Shown here in pieces: positions 39,948 through 48,209 of a stretch of 64,000 nt of DNA. Source of the stretch: Hydrogenophaga intermedia (GTDB lineage: Bacteria; Pseudomonadota; Gammaproteobacteria; Burkholderiales; Burkholderiaceae_C). The notes under the pieces are model-generated. The model searched no databases and had not been told where the DNA came from. It was given only the letters and a program-made list of their open reading frames with translations. The stretch lies in contig NZ_CCAE010000003.1 of NCBI RefSeq assembly GCF_000723405.1, positions 155,070 through 219,069 of the forward strand, read 5' to 3'. The translations under genes and the position numbers were made by a program. Each line of letters starts with the position of its first letter. Within the stretch, counting starts at the first letter, position 1.

Positions 39948-41249
39948 TCAGCCCGTGTAGCCCGCCAGACGCGGCAGGAACAGCACGAAGTCGGGCCAGA
40001 AGGTGGTGATGGCCAGCGCGATCATCATCACACCCAGGAAGGGCAGGGTGGCGCGCACCAGTGCCCCCAGGGAGACGTTGGCGATCTTGGTCATCATGAA
40101 CAGCAGCAGGCCATAGGGCGGCGTGACCAGGCCGATCATGATGTTGAGCACCGCCACCACGCCGAAGTGCACCGGGTCCACGCCCAGGGCCACGGCGGTG
40201 GGCAGCAACACGGGCAGGATCACCAGGATGATGGTCGAGCCCTCGAGGAACGCGCCCAGCACCAGCAGGAGCAGGTTGGCCAGCAACAGGAAGGTGAAGG
40301 GCGAGAGCTCGAGCCCGCGCATCATCGTGCTCAGCGAGGCCGGGATGTTCTCAGACGTGATGACGAAGTTGAACACCGTGGCGCCGGCGATCAGGATGCC
40401 GATGGACACACTGGTGCGCGCGCTCTGTTGCAGCGACTGGTAGACGTCGCGCAGGCCGAGGCTGCGGTAGTAGAAGGCGGCGATCACCAGCGCATAGGCG
40501 GCGGCCACGCCGGCCGCCTCGGTGGGTGTGGTGATGCCGCTGTAGAGGCAGCCCAGCAGCAGCACCGGCATCATCAGCGCGGGCAAGGCCTCGCGCGTGA
40601 TGCGCGGCAGCTCGCGCAGGGGCACCGGGTCTTCCACCGGGAAGCGGTGCCGCTTGGCCAGGTAGTGGATGAGGGCCATCTGCACCGCGCCCAGCAGCAG
40701 GCCGGGCAACACACCGGCCAGGAACAGGTAGCCGATGGAGGTGCCCGACACCAGCGCGTACAACACCAGCGGAATCGACGGCGGCAGGATGGGCCCGATG
40801 ACCGCCGACACGGCCGTGAGCGCGGCGGCGAAGGACGGCGGGTAGCGACCGTCGCGCGTCATCATGGCCTGCATGAGCTTGCCCGAGCCGGCCGCGTCGG
40901 CCAGGGCCGAGCCCGACATGCTGGCGAACACCACGCTCTGCAGCACATTGACTTGCGCCAGGCCACCGGGGAAGCGCCCCACCAGCGCGTTGCACCAGCG
41001 CAGCAGGCGGTCGAGCACGCTGCCCGAGCTCATGAAACTGGCGGCCAGGATGAACAGCGGAATGGCCAGCAGCAGGTAGCTGGAGTAGGTGCTGTTGAGC
41101 AACTGCTCGGCCGCGCTGCCCATGTCCATGCCCTTGAGCCACAGGTACAGGATGGACGCGCCGATCATGGCCTGGCCGATGGGCACGCCCAGCAGGCTCA
41201 GCAGCACGATGGCCGCCACGGCCAGCGAGAAAGGACTCGTCGGATTCAA
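39948..41249 (-). CDS. TRAP transporter large permease, DctM type
   Basis: A 433-residue polytopic permease of the DctM family, with LLLAIPLFILAASFMSSGSV, FASMSGSALADAAGSGKLM, IGPILPPSIPLVLYALVSG and IGLVTPPYGLLLFMMTKIA. It is the third DctM in the window and is no closer in these segments to either of the other two, so recent duplication is not indicated. It lies between the AroE-like and DctQ genes in the leftward operon and would import the shikimate-related substrate. Confidence 0.93.
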   Translation of the reverse strand: MNPTSPFSLAVAAIVLLSLLGVPIGQAMIGASILYLWLKGMDMGSAAEQLLNSTYSSYLLLAIPLFILAASFMSSGSVLDRLLRWCNALVGRFPGGLAQVNVLQSVVFASMSGSALADAAGSGKLMQAMMTRDGRYPPSFAAALTAVSAVIGPILPPSIPLVLYALVSGTSIGYLFLAGVLPGLLLGAVQMALIHYLAKRHRFPVEDPVPLRELPRITREALPALMMPVLLLGCLYSGITTPTEAAGVAAAYALVIAAFYYRSLGLRDVYQSLQQSARTSVSIGILIAGATVFNFVITSENIPASLSTMMRGLELSPFTFLLLANLLLLVLGAFLEGSTIILVILPVLLPTAVALGVDPVHFGVVAVLNIMIGLVTPPYGLLLFMMTKIANVSLGALVRATLPFLGVMMIALAITTFWPDFVLFLPRLAGYTG

Positions 41250-41261
41250 GGCATGCCCATT

Positions 41262-41747
41262 TCAAAGAGAGCCGATGTGCGTGGACTCGGCGGCTTCACG
41301 CCCGCGCACCGCGTTCACGATCAGCCAGAGGTGGCGCACGATGACGGCGGCGGCGAACACGAGGTAGATCGAGTACAGCCAGTCGAAGCGGATCTTCAGG
41401 TACGAGCTGCTCTCCACTTTCATGAACGTGACGTAGTCCCAGGTGGCGGGCATGGCCAGCGCGAACAGCAGCACCACGGCGATGGAGCCGAGCGAGACCA
41501 GCACACGCCGCCTGCGCGGGCCGAACATGGCCAGCAGCAGATCGATGCGGATCTCCTCCTCGTCGCGCAGCACGAAGGCCGAGCCCCAGAGGATCAGCCA
41601 GAGCCAGGCGACGAGGGAGATCTCCGCCGTCCAGCCCACGGGCAGATCGAACAGGTAACGCAGCGCGATCTGCAGGATGAAGGCGAGGAAGATGACCGCG
41701 AGCAGGAACGCGGCCACCGCCTCGGCGGCGCGGGCGAGCAGGCGCAT
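41262..41747 (-). CDS. TRAP transporter small permease, DctQ type
   Basis: A 161-residue membrane protein with four hydrophobic segments and the DctQ core PVGWTAEISLVAWLWLILWG followed by SAFVLRDEEEIRIDLL. ATG at 41747 shares its A with the DctP stop; a GTG one codon earlier is an alternative. It is the small subunit of the TRAP system in this operon. Confidence 0.87.
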   Translation of the reverse strand: MRLLARAAEAVAAFLLAVIFLAFILQIALRYLFDLPVGWTAEISLVAWLWLILWGSAFVLRDEEEIRIDLLLAMFGPRRRRVLVSLGSIAVVLLFALAMPATWDYVTFMKVESSSYLKIRFDWLYSIYLVFAAAVIVRHLWLIVNAVRGREAAESTHIGSL

Positions 41748-42736
41748 CACTTGACGGCAGCGATCTTGTCGATGATTCCGGGGGCCCAGGCCTTCGCTTC
41801 GTCCGATGCCAAGTAAATCTTCTGCGCGTGCTCGCGGAACGCATTGATGTTGGGCACGTACACGTCCAGGCCCTGGCGCTTGAAGCCCTCGGCCAGCTCG
41901 GCCTCGCGCTTGACGTGCTCGTTGGCGCTCCAGGTGATGGCCTTGTCCACAGCCGCCTGGAAGGCCTTCTGTTTGTCGGCCGACATGGCCTGCCACGCCT
42001 TGAGGTTCATGGTGAGCAGGTCGAAGGCCACCAAGTGCGAGGTCAGCACGACCTGACCCATCACCTCGTAGAACTTCATGTTCTGCACATTGGGCAGGGG
42101 GTTGTCCTGCCCGTCCACGGTGCCGGTCTGCAGACCGGTGTAGGTCTCGGCGTAGGCCAGTGGCGTGGGGTTGGCGCCCAGCGAGCGGCCCAGCAGTTGC
42201 CAGGCGTCGCCGGCGGGCATGCGCAGCTTCACGCCGGCCAGGTCGGCCGGCACGTTGACCTTCTTCTTGCCGCGCAGGCCCACGTGGCGCGTACCGAAGA
42301 AGGTGGGGCCCAGGATCTTCACCTTGAGCTGGTCCTCCACCTGCTTCTTCATCTGCGCGCCCAGGTCGCTGGCGAAGAAGGCGTTGAGGTGGTTGGCGTC
42401 GCGGAACAGGTAGGCCGAGGTGAGCACCGACCAGGCCGGCACTTGCTTGGAGATGTCCTGCGGCGCGATGTTGCCCATCTCCAGGTTGTCGCGCTGCAGG
42501 GCCACCAGCTCGGTGCCCTGGCGGAACAGGGTGGAGTTCAGGTGGGCTTCGATGGTGTGGTCGGGCGCGATGTCCGCGCTCAGGCGCTTGATCATCTCGG
42601 CGCGGATGTCGGTGTCCGAGAACACCGCGGCGAAGCGCAGCTTGGTCTGGGCGCGGGCGCGCCGGGGCAGCAGCGCCGCGGCCGCGAGGCCGGCACCGGC
42701 GCACAGGACGGAACGTCGATCGATGGCGGTGTTCAT
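41747..42736 (-). CDS. TRAP transporter periplasmic substrate-binding protein, DctP type
   Basis: A 329-residue binding protein. The N-terminus has Arg-Arg (AIDRRSVLCAGAGLAAAALL) before a hydrophobic stretch ending RRARAQT, suggesting possible Tat export. The DctP core includes DLAGVKLRMPAGDAWQLLG with the conserved Arg, and TYTGLQTGTVDGQDNPLPNV. It lies 42 bases downstream of the AroQ-like gene and is followed by its permeases. The ligand is predicted to be quinate, shikimate, dehydroshikimate or a relative, from operon context only. Confidence 0.9.
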   Translation of the reverse strand: MNTAIDRRSVLCAGAGLAAAALLPRRARAQTKLRFAAVFSDTDIRAEMIKRLSADIAPDHTIEAHLNSTLFRQGTELVALQRDNLEMGNIAPQDISKQVPAWSVLTSAYLFRDANHLNAFFASDLGAQMKKQVEDQLKVKILGPTFFGTRHVGLRGKKKVNVPADLAGVKLRMPAGDAWQLLGRSLGANPTPLAYAETYTGLQTGTVDGQDNPLPNVQNMKFYEVMGQVVLTSHLVAFDLLTMNLKAWQAMSADKQKAFQAAVDKAITWSANEHVKREAELAEGFKRQGLDVYVPNINAFREHAQKIYLASDEAKAWAPGIIDKIAAVK

Positions 42737-42778
42737 GGTGCTTGTCTCCTTGTGTTGGCTTGTGGTGAGGAAAACGGT

Positions 42779-43231
42779 TCAGGCGGTGGCTGCCTCGCGC
42801 AGCCGCTGCGCGATGGCGTGCAGCGCGAGCTCGTAGCCGATGGGGCCGAGCCCGCAGATCACGCCGGTGCTGGCCAGCGAGGTGAGCGAGTCCTTGTAGG
42901 GCGCCTCGCGGCGGTGGATGTTGGTGATGTGGACCTCGATCACCGGCAGGTCCAGCGTCTTCAGTGCATCGAGCAGCGGGATGGAGCGGAAGGACAGGCC
43001 GGCGGGGTTGACGATCACCGCCGCACCGGCCGCGCGCGCCTCCTGCACCCAGTCCACCAGCACGCCCTCGTGGTTGGACTGGCGGAACACGCAGTTCAGG
43101 CCGAGCTCACCGGCCAGTGCCAGGCAGCGTTCCTCTACCTGGGCCAGCGTGGTGTGGCCATACAGGTGTGGTTCGCGCACGCCCAGCAGGTTGAGGTTGG
43201 GACCGTTGAGGATGTGGACGATGGGTCGCAT
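42779..43231 (-). CDS. aroQ: Type II 3-dehydroquinate dehydratase family protein with altered active site
   Basis: A 150-residue AroQ-fold protein of normal length. Conserved features: NGPNLNLLGVREPHLYG with Arg19 and Tyr24, SNHEG, Asn76 (IVNPAG), Asp89, and Glu99/His101 (IEVHITN). Two positions differ from standard type II enzymes: the His of the family segment LSHYS or YTHTS is Phe82 (GLSFRSI), and the second Arg of AREEFR is Tyr112 (RREAPY). These line the substrate pocket, so the enzyme may handle a relative of dehydroquinate. It is the first gene of the leftward operon and is divergent from an iclR gene. Confidence 0.83.
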   Translation of the reverse strand: MRPIVHILNGPNLNLLGVREPHLYGHTTLAQVEERCLALAGELGLNCVFRQSNHEGVLVDWVQEARAAGAAVIVNPAGLSFRSIPLLDALKTLDLPVIEVHITNIHRREAPYKDSLTSLASTGVICGLGPIGYELALHAIAQRLREAATA

Positions 43232-43312
43232 GATCGGGCGTGGGGGCTTGGCCTTTGAAGGGGCCTGGCCTACAGTGATTGACGGTGTGGCGGCGATTCT
43301 TGTGCTGCCACA

Positions 43313-43343
43313 GGAAACACTTTCCGCACTGGAAACCCTTTCC
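43313..43343. promoter_or_regulatory. Two tandem IclR-type operators, GGAAA-N3-TTTCC
   Basis: GGAAACACTTTCC (43313-43325) and GGAAACCCTTTCC (43331-43343) are two palindromes with 18 bases between centres, lying 24 bases before the iclR start and about 80 bases from the aroQ-like start. GGAAA...TTTCC is the classic half-site pattern of IclR-family operators such as those of IclR and PcaR/PobR-type regulators. They are well placed for autoregulation and control of the divergent operon. Confidence 0.72.
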
Positions 43344-43366
43344 GTATCACAAAAAAGCACAGAGAC

Positions 43367-44161
43367 ATGAACCTCGCTTTGGACCGCGGCCTCTCGCTGC
43401 TCGAACACCTGGCCCGCCACCCTGACGGCCTGCCGCTGGCCTTGATGGCCGAGGAGCTGGACATCCCCCTGAGTGCCTGCCATCGCCTGCTCGGTGACCT
43501 GCAGCACCGCGGCTACGTGCGCCAGAAGCGCAAGCAGGGCGACTACCAGCTCACCACCAAGGTGGTCGCCATCGGCCTGGGCTACCTCAGTCATGGCGGC
43601 ATCGTGGACATCGCCGGCCCGCTGTTGGAGCGGCTCGCGCAACAGTCGGGTGAGCTGGTGCGCCTGTCCCTGGTGGACGACGACCGCCTGACCTTCGTGG
43701 CCAAGGCGCAGGGCGCGCGCCAGCAGGGCGTGCGCTACGACCCCGACATGGGCGCGGACGTGTGGCTGTCGTGTTCGGCCTCGGGCCACGCCTGGCTGCA
43801 CACGCTCAGCGACGAGCGCGCGCTGGAGATCGTCATGCGCCAGGGCTTCGGCACGCCCAAGGACTACGGCCCCAAGGCGCCGACCACGGTGAAGGCCTTG
43901 CTGGGCTTTCTGCATGCGGCGCGCGTGCGCGGCTACGCCATGATCGATGAGGTCTTCGCGCCCGGCATGAGCGCCATGGCTGCGCCGGTGCTGCGCCGCC
44001 ACGAGGCCATCGGCGTCATCAGCATCGCCGGGCCGCGCGCGCGGCTGAGCGTGGCGCGCATGCAGGAACTCGCGCCCGCGCTGCTGGCCACGGCGGCCGA
44101 GCTGGGGCCCATCAGCAACGCCTCCAGCCTGTTCGGGCGGCCGCCTCTGGGCAAAGGGTGA
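43367..44161 (+). CDS. IclR family transcriptional regulator
   Basis: A 264-residue IclR regulator: wHTH at about residues 1-65 (LDRGLSLLEHLARHPDGLPL, ACHRLLGDLQHRGYVRQ) and an effector domain with LAQQSGELVRLSLVDDDRL, SASGHAWLHTL and GVISIAGPRARL. It is divergent from the AroQ-TRAP-AroE-QuiC operon with two IclR-type palindromes between them. It is distinct in sequence from the IclR at 2233. Confidence 0.92.
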   Translation: MNLALDRGLSLLEHLARHPDGLPLALMAEELDIPLSACHRLLGDLQHRGYVRQKRKQGDYQLTTKVVAIGLGYLSHGGIVDIAGPLLERLAQQSGELVRLSLVDDDRLTFVAKAQGARQQGVRYDPDMGADVWLSCSASGHAWLHTLSDERALEIVMRQGFGTPKDYGPKAPTTVKALLGFLHAARVRGYAMIDEVFAPGMSAMAAPVLRRHEAIGVISIAGPRARLSVARMQELAPALLATAAELGPISNASSLFGRPPLGKG

Positions 44162-44234
44162 GCCCACGGCGCTCAGGGATTTCACGCGGCGCGGGACCTC
44201 GGGCCGCAGGTAGCATGGGACAGGAGGAACCGTG

Positions 44235-44954
44235 ATGGACCTGTTGGACATGCCCGATACCGAGACCCTCGCGCTCTACAAGGAGATCGCGCGGCACCTG
44301 TTGTTCGCCATGGTGGCCGGCGGCCTGATCGGCCTGGAGCGCAGCTACCACGGCCGGCCTGCCGGCTTTCGCACGCACACATTGGTGTGTCTCGCGTCCA
44401 GCCTGCTGATGCTGGTGACGCTGTACCAGGGCGTCTGGTTCGAGCAGGACAGCAAGGGCACCGTGACCATGGACCCCACGCGCATGGCCCAGGGCATCAT
44501 GACCGGCATCGGTTTTCTCGGCGCGGGCGTGATCTTCAAGGAAGGCCTCACGGTGCGCGGCCTCACCACGGCGGCATCGATCTGGATCACGGCCTCCATC
44601 GGCGTGCTCATGGGTATCGGCTTCTACTTCCCAGCCATTCTGGCCACCGTGCTCACGCTGGTTTCGCTGGTGCTGCTGCACCGGGTGGAGCGTTTCGTGC
44701 CCACGCACACCTACGCGCAACTCAATGTGCGTTTCGACCGCCAGAAGACCATGCCCGAGGCCGATCTGCGCCAACTGCTCAAGGAGCATGGCTTCACCAT
44801 CGCCAACCTGAGCTATCGGCTGGAAGAGGGCAACGCCTTCGAGTACCGCATGATGCTGCGCACCATGCGGCCGAAGAACCTGGCGGTGCTGGCGCGCTCG
44901 CTGGGTGCGCTCAAGGTGGTGGAGCAGTTCCGCCTCTCGCCCACCGGCGACTGA
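44235..44954 (+). CDS. MgtC/SapB family membrane protein
   Basis: A 239-residue protein. The N-terminal MgtC domain has about four to five hydrophobic segments and the family motif GGLIGLERSYHGRPAGFRTH with VCLASSLLMLV and QGIMTGIGFLGAGVIFKEG. A soluble C-terminal ACT-like domain (from about residue 160) follows. MgtC relatives affect survival in low magnesium and modulate P-type ATPases or F-type ATP synthase; this copy has no operon partner. ATG at 44235 has AGGAGG upstream; the GTG one codon earlier is possible. Confidence 0.88.
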   Translation: MDLLDMPDTETLALYKEIARHLLFAMVAGGLIGLERSYHGRPAGFRTHTLVCLASSLLMLVTLYQGVWFEQDSKGTVTMDPTRMAQGIMTGIGFLGAGVIFKEGLTVRGLTTAASIWITASIGVLMGIGFYFPAILATVLTLVSLVLLHRVERFVPTHTYAQLNVRFDRQKTMPEADLRQLLKEHGFTIANLSYRLEEGNAFEYRMMLRTMRPKNLAVLARSLGALKVVEQFRLSPTGD

Positions 44955-44960
44955 GCGCAT

Positions 44961-45383
44961 TCAGACCATGTAGCGGTCCCAGTAGCCGGCCTGGGGCTCG
45001 ATCTGCTCGACCACGTCCACCCACAGGCCCGAGGGGTCGCGGAAACCGAAGCGGCGCTGGCCGAAAGCCTCGTCGGTAAGCGGCAGGCCCACGCTGCCGC
45101 CGCGCGCCACGAAGTCCGCGTGCGCGGCCTTCGCATCGACCACCTGCAGTTCGAAGCACAGGCCCAGGCCGCTGAAGGTCTCGGGCCCGGGCGGGGCCGA
45201 CGGGTGATCGGGCGACATGAAGGCCAGTGAGGCGCTGCCGTCTTCGCTGCACAGCCAGACGAACCAGCTGCTGGCGAAACCGCACGACCAGCCCAGGCGC
45301 TGCTCCCAGAAGGCCTGGCAGGCGCGAATGTCGGGCGTCACGACGATGGGGTAGTGGTCCTGGTAGCGGGGCTTGGTGTCCAT
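44961..45383 (-). CDS. VOC family protein (glyoxalase/bleomycin-resistance-like)
   Basis: A 140-residue VOC protein with TPDIRACQAFWEQRLGWSCG and the second-module DPSGLWVDVVEQ ending. ATG at 45383 is supported by AAGGAG about 8 bases upstream; an earlier start would run through the operator region. It is divergent from a TetR gene, with one operator over its promoter, so it is probably repressed by that protein. Activity unknown: VOC proteins include lyases, dioxygenases and drug-binding proteins. Confidence 0.83.
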   Translation of the reverse strand: MDTKPRYQDHYPIVVTPDIRACQAFWEQRLGWSCGFASSWFVWLCSEDGSASLAFMSPDHPSAPPGPETFSGLGLCFELQVVDAKAAHADFVARGGSVGLPLTDEAFGQRRFGFRDPSGLWVDVVEQIEPQAGYWDRYMV

Positions 45384-45406
45384 GGGGGAAACTCCTTGGG
45401 TTTTGA

Positions 45407-45462
45407 ATAAAACAGACAGTCGGTCTGTTTGTTCAATGTAAAATACCGACAGACTGTCTGTC
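45407..45462. promoter_or_regulatory. Divergent promoter with two TetR-type operators
   Basis: Operator 1 is AAACAGAC-N5-GTCTGTTT (45410-45430); operator 2 is GACAGACTGTCTGTC (45448-45462), a perfect palindrome about a central T. Centres are 35 bases apart. Leftward, TTGAAC (45436-45431) and TTTTAT (45412-45407) with an 18-base spacer form a good promoter for the VOC gene, and operator 1 fills it. TAAAAT at 45439-45444 may be the -10 of the rightward tetR promoter. Confidence 0.7.
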
Positions 45463-45491
45463 AATGATGTTCCTGGTCAAGGAGAGCCTCC

Positions 45492-46082
45492 ATGAAGAAC
45501 GCCGAACGCGCCAGCGCCACCCGTGCGCGCCTGATCACCGTGGCGCGCCAGATGTTTGGCGCCCAGGGTTATGCCGGCACCGCCACCGAGGCCGTTCTGC
45601 AGGAGGCCGGCGTGGCGCGTGGGGCGCTGTATCACCACTTCGCCGACAAGGCCGCGCTGTTCGAGGCCGTGTGCCTGGCGGTGTGCGAGGACATCGTGCC
45701 GGCGGTGGACGAGGCCGCTGCCGCGCGGCGCGAGCCGCTGGACGCGCTGGTGCACGGCTCCATCCGCTGGATCGAGAAAACCTCGGAACCCGAGGCGCGG
45801 CGCATCCTCATGATCGACGCGCCCACGGTGCTGGGCTGGGCGCGTTGGCAGGCGCTGGACGACCGCCTGAGCCAGGCCTCGCTGGCGGCGGGCATGAAGG
45901 CCGCGATCGCGGCCGGGGCGCTGCGTTTCGACTGCCGCCTGGAGTTGGCGGTGGCGATGATGAATGGCGCGCTCAATGCGCTGGCGCTGCGCGTGAACGC
46001 GCCCGAGGCGCCGGTGCCACCGCGCGAGTGGCGGCGCGCGGTGCGCGCCCTGTGGGCCGCGCACGCGGTGCAGGCGGGCTGA
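45492..46082 (+). CDS. TetR family transcriptional regulator
   Basis: A 196-residue TetR-type repressor. The HTH (about residues 8-55) includes TRARLITVARQMFGAQGYAG and GVARGALYHHFADKAALFEA. The C-terminal ligand domain has RRILMIDAPTVLGWARWQAL, seen in a common TetR subgroup. It is divergent from the VOC gene with two matching palindromes in the gap. Its 3-prime end converges with the MDR dehydrogenase gene. Confidence 0.92.
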   Translation: MKNAERASATRARLITVARQMFGAQGYAGTATEAVLQEAGVARGALYHHFADKAALFEAVCLAVCEDIVPAVDEAAAARREPLDALVHGSIRWIEKTSEPEARRILMIDAPTVLGWARWQALDDRLSQASLAAGMKAAIAAGALRFDCRLELAVAMMNGALNALALRVNAPEAPVPPREWRRAVRALWAAHAVQAG

Positions 46083-46088
46083 GCCGCC

Positions 46089-47105
46089 TCAGAAGCCCTC
46101 GAGCACCACCTTGCCACGGGCCTTGCCCGATTCGATCAGCGCGTGCGCGCGCTTGAGGTTCTCGGCGTTGATGGCGCCGAAGCGCTCGGCCAGCGTGGTG
46201 CGGATCAGGCCTGCGTCCACCAGCGCGGCCACCTCATTGAGCAGGCGGTGCTGGCCAATCATGTCGGGCGTCTGGAACAGCGAGCGCGTGAACATCAGCT
46301 CCCAGTGGATGGAGACGGCCTTGCGCTTGAACAGCGTGGCGTCGAGCGAAGCCGGGTCATCGATGAGCCCGAACTTGCCCTGCGGCGCGATGGCCTCGGC
46401 GATTTGCGGCAGGTGCTGTTCGGTCTGCGTGAGGCTCACGATGAGGTCCACCGTGGGGTGGCCGATGCGCTTGAGTTCCTCGGTGATCGGCTTCGAGTGA
46501 TCGATCACGTGGTGCGCGCCGAGCGAGCGCACCCACGCCTGCGTCTCGGGCCGCGAGGCGGTGCCGATCACGGTGAGGCTGGTCAGGCGGGTGGCGAGCT
46601 GCGTGAGGATGGAACCCACGCCACCCGAGGCGCCGATGATCAGCAGCGCCTGGTCCGTCGGGGCTTTGCCGGGCACCACGCCGAGGCGATCGAACAGCAT
46701 TTCCCAGGCGGTGATGGCCGTGAGCGGCAGCGCGGCGGCCTCGGCGAAATCCAGCGAGGCCGGCATGTGGCCCACGATTCGCTCGTCCACCAGGTGGAGC
46801 TCGCTATTGGTGCCAGGCCGTGCGATGGAGCCGGCGTACCAGACACGGTCGCCGGGTTTGAATAGCGTGACCTCGGGGCCCACGGCCTTCACGACGCCGC
46901 TGGCGTCCCAACCCAGCACCTTCCATTCCTGGCCTGGTGCGGGCGCCGCGCTGCGGCGCACCTTGGTGTCCACGGGGTTGACCGACACGGCCTTCACTTC
47001 GACCAGCAGGTCGTGGCCGATGGCGATGGGGTCGGGCAGGGTGATGTCGACGAGGGCGTCAGGCGCGGTGATGGCCTGGGGCTGGCGGTAGGCGATGGCT
47101 TTCAT
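46089..47105 (-). CDS. Zinc-independent MDR oxidoreductase (quinone oxidoreductase-like)
   Basis: A 338-residue medium-chain dehydrogenase/reductase. It begins KAIAYRQPQAI and contains the GroES-like domain (VSVNPVDTKVRR, GWDASGVVKAVGPEV) and the nucleotide motif IIGASGGVGSILTQLA. The Cys ligands of zinc alcohol dehydrogenases are absent, which places it in the quinone-reductase/zinc-type-ADH-like branch acting on enones or quinones with NADPH. AGGAG lies upstream of the ATG at 47105. It is divergent from a LysR gene. Confidence 0.87.
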   Translation of the reverse strand: MKAIAYRQPQAITAPDALVDITLPDPIAIGHDLLVEVKAVSVNPVDTKVRRSAAPAPGQEWKVLGWDASGVVKAVGPEVTLFKPGDRVWYAGSIARPGTNSELHLVDERIVGHMPASLDFAEAAALPLTAITAWEMLFDRLGVVPGKAPTDQALLIIGASGGVGSILTQLATRLTSLTVIGTASRPETQAWVRSLGAHHVIDHSKPITEELKRIGHPTVDLIVSLTQTEQHLPQIAEAIAPQGKFGLIDDPASLDATLFKRKAVSIHWELMFTRSLFQTPDMIGQHRLLNEVAALVDAGLIRTTLAERFGAINAENLKRAHALIESGKARGKVVLEGF

Positions 47106-47180
47106 GGAAGGGCTCCTGTAGGGATGACCGCACTGTGCCGTGCCGAGGCTTGCAAATGAAGCAGGTAAAAATGGGTTCTG

Positions 47181-47199
47181 TTTCAAGCAGGAATTGAAA
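47181..47199. promoter_or_regulatory. Inverted repeat TTTCAA-N7-TTGAAA at the lysR start
   Basis: TTTCAA (47181-47186) and TTGAAA (47194-47199) flank GCAGGAA, a perfect repeat that ends one base before the lysR ATG and covers its ribosome site. A LysR dimer here would block its own translation start region and could act on the divergent MDR gene 75 bases away. Confidence 0.5.
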
Positions 47200-48096
47200 A
47201 TGGCCTCCCTCAACGAATTGCAATTCCTGGTGCGCGCGGGCCGTGCCGCCAGCCTGTCCGACGCGGCGCGCGCCATGGACATCTCGCCCGCCGCGGCCAG
47301 CGCCCTGGTGAAGCGGCTGGAGGCCGAACTGGGCCTGCGCCTGTTCGTGCGCTCGACGCGCAGCCTGCGGCCCACGGCCGAAGGCCAGGCCTTCCTGCAG
47401 CGTTGCGAGCAGGGCCTGGAGATCATCGAGAACGCGCGCGAAAGCCTGCTCGCGGGCCGCGACGTGATCCGCGGCACCCTGCAGCTTTCTCTGCCCTCCG
47501 ACCTGGGCCGCAACGTGGTACTGAAGTGGCTGCACGAATTCGGTCGCCGTTACCCCGAGGTGCGGTTTCGCCTGCAGTTCTCCGATCGCCTGGCCGAGGT
47601 CTACCGCGAGCCGGTGGACATCGCGCTGCGCTATGGCGAGCCAGCTGACTCGGGGTTGATCGCCCTGCCCGTGGCGCCCGACAACCGGCGCGTGCTGTGC
47701 GCCTCGCCGGCCTATGTGAAGGCGCACGGTGCGCCCGCGCACCCGCGCGAGCTGGCGCAGCGCAACTGTCTGTGCTTCCAGTTGAGCGAGCGCACGCACG
47801 ACCGCTGGCGCTTCTCGCGCAGCAAGGAATCGTTCGCGGTGGATGTGGCCGGTGGCGTGATGTGCGACGACGGCGATGCCGTGCGCCGGCTGGCGTTGGC
47901 GGGCGCGGGGATTGCCTATAAGTCGCGCCTGGACGTGGCCGAGGATCTGCGGCGCGGCGGCCTGGTGCCGCTGTGTGAAGCCTGGCGCGGCGAGAGCGCT
48001 CCGCTGTATCTGGCCTGCGCTGACCGCAGCCAATTGCGTCCCGTGGTGCGCCTGCTGCGCGAGTTCCTGGTCGAGCGCTTCGCGGCCCTGGCCTGA
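47200..48096 (+). CDS. LysR family transcriptional regulator
   Basis: A 298-residue LysR regulator: wHTH at about residues 1-60 (LNELQFLVRAGRAASLSDAA, then AAASALVKRLEAELGLRLF) and a two-lobed effector domain (RGTLQLSLPSDLGRNVVLKW, GDAVRRLALAGAGIAYKSRL). ATG at 47200 is used; an in-frame ATG at 47140 would add 20 residues across the palindrome and is less likely. It is divergent from the MDR dehydrogenase, its probable target. Confidence 0.9.
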   Translation: MASLNELQFLVRAGRAASLSDAARAMDISPAAASALVKRLEAELGLRLFVRSTRSLRPTAEGQAFLQRCEQGLEIIENARESLLAGRDVIRGTLQLSLPSDLGRNVVLKWLHEFGRRYPEVRFRLQFSDRLAEVYREPVDIALRYGEPADSGLIALPVAPDNRRVLCASPAYVKAHGAPAHPRELAQRNCLCFQLSERTHDRWRFSRSKESFAVDVAGGVMCDDGDAVRRLALAGAGIAYKSRLDVAEDLRRGGLVPLCEAWRGESAPLYLACADRSQLRPVVRLLREFLVERFAALA

Positions 48097-48144
48097 GCCG
48101 ACGCGGCGACACCCGTCCGTTTGCCGATTGTCACCAACCTCCGC

Positions 48145-48174
48145 TTGACGAACATACCAACTGGTCGGTAATCT
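48145..48174 (+). promoter_or_regulatory. Promoter with TetR-type operator in its spacer
   Basis: TTGACG (48145-48150) and TAATCT (48169-48174) with an 18-base spacer form a strong sigma70-type promoter 36 bases upstream of tetR. The spacer and -10 hold TACCAACTGGTCGGTA (48155-48170), matching its reverse complement at 12 of 16 positions and resembling AcrR-class operators. Repression by the encoded TetR protein of the whole tetR-DUF1428-MFS operon is expected. Confidence 0.7.
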
Positions 48175-48209
48175 CCGATGCCTTGCCGAAATCGCCCCGG
48201 AGAACGTTC

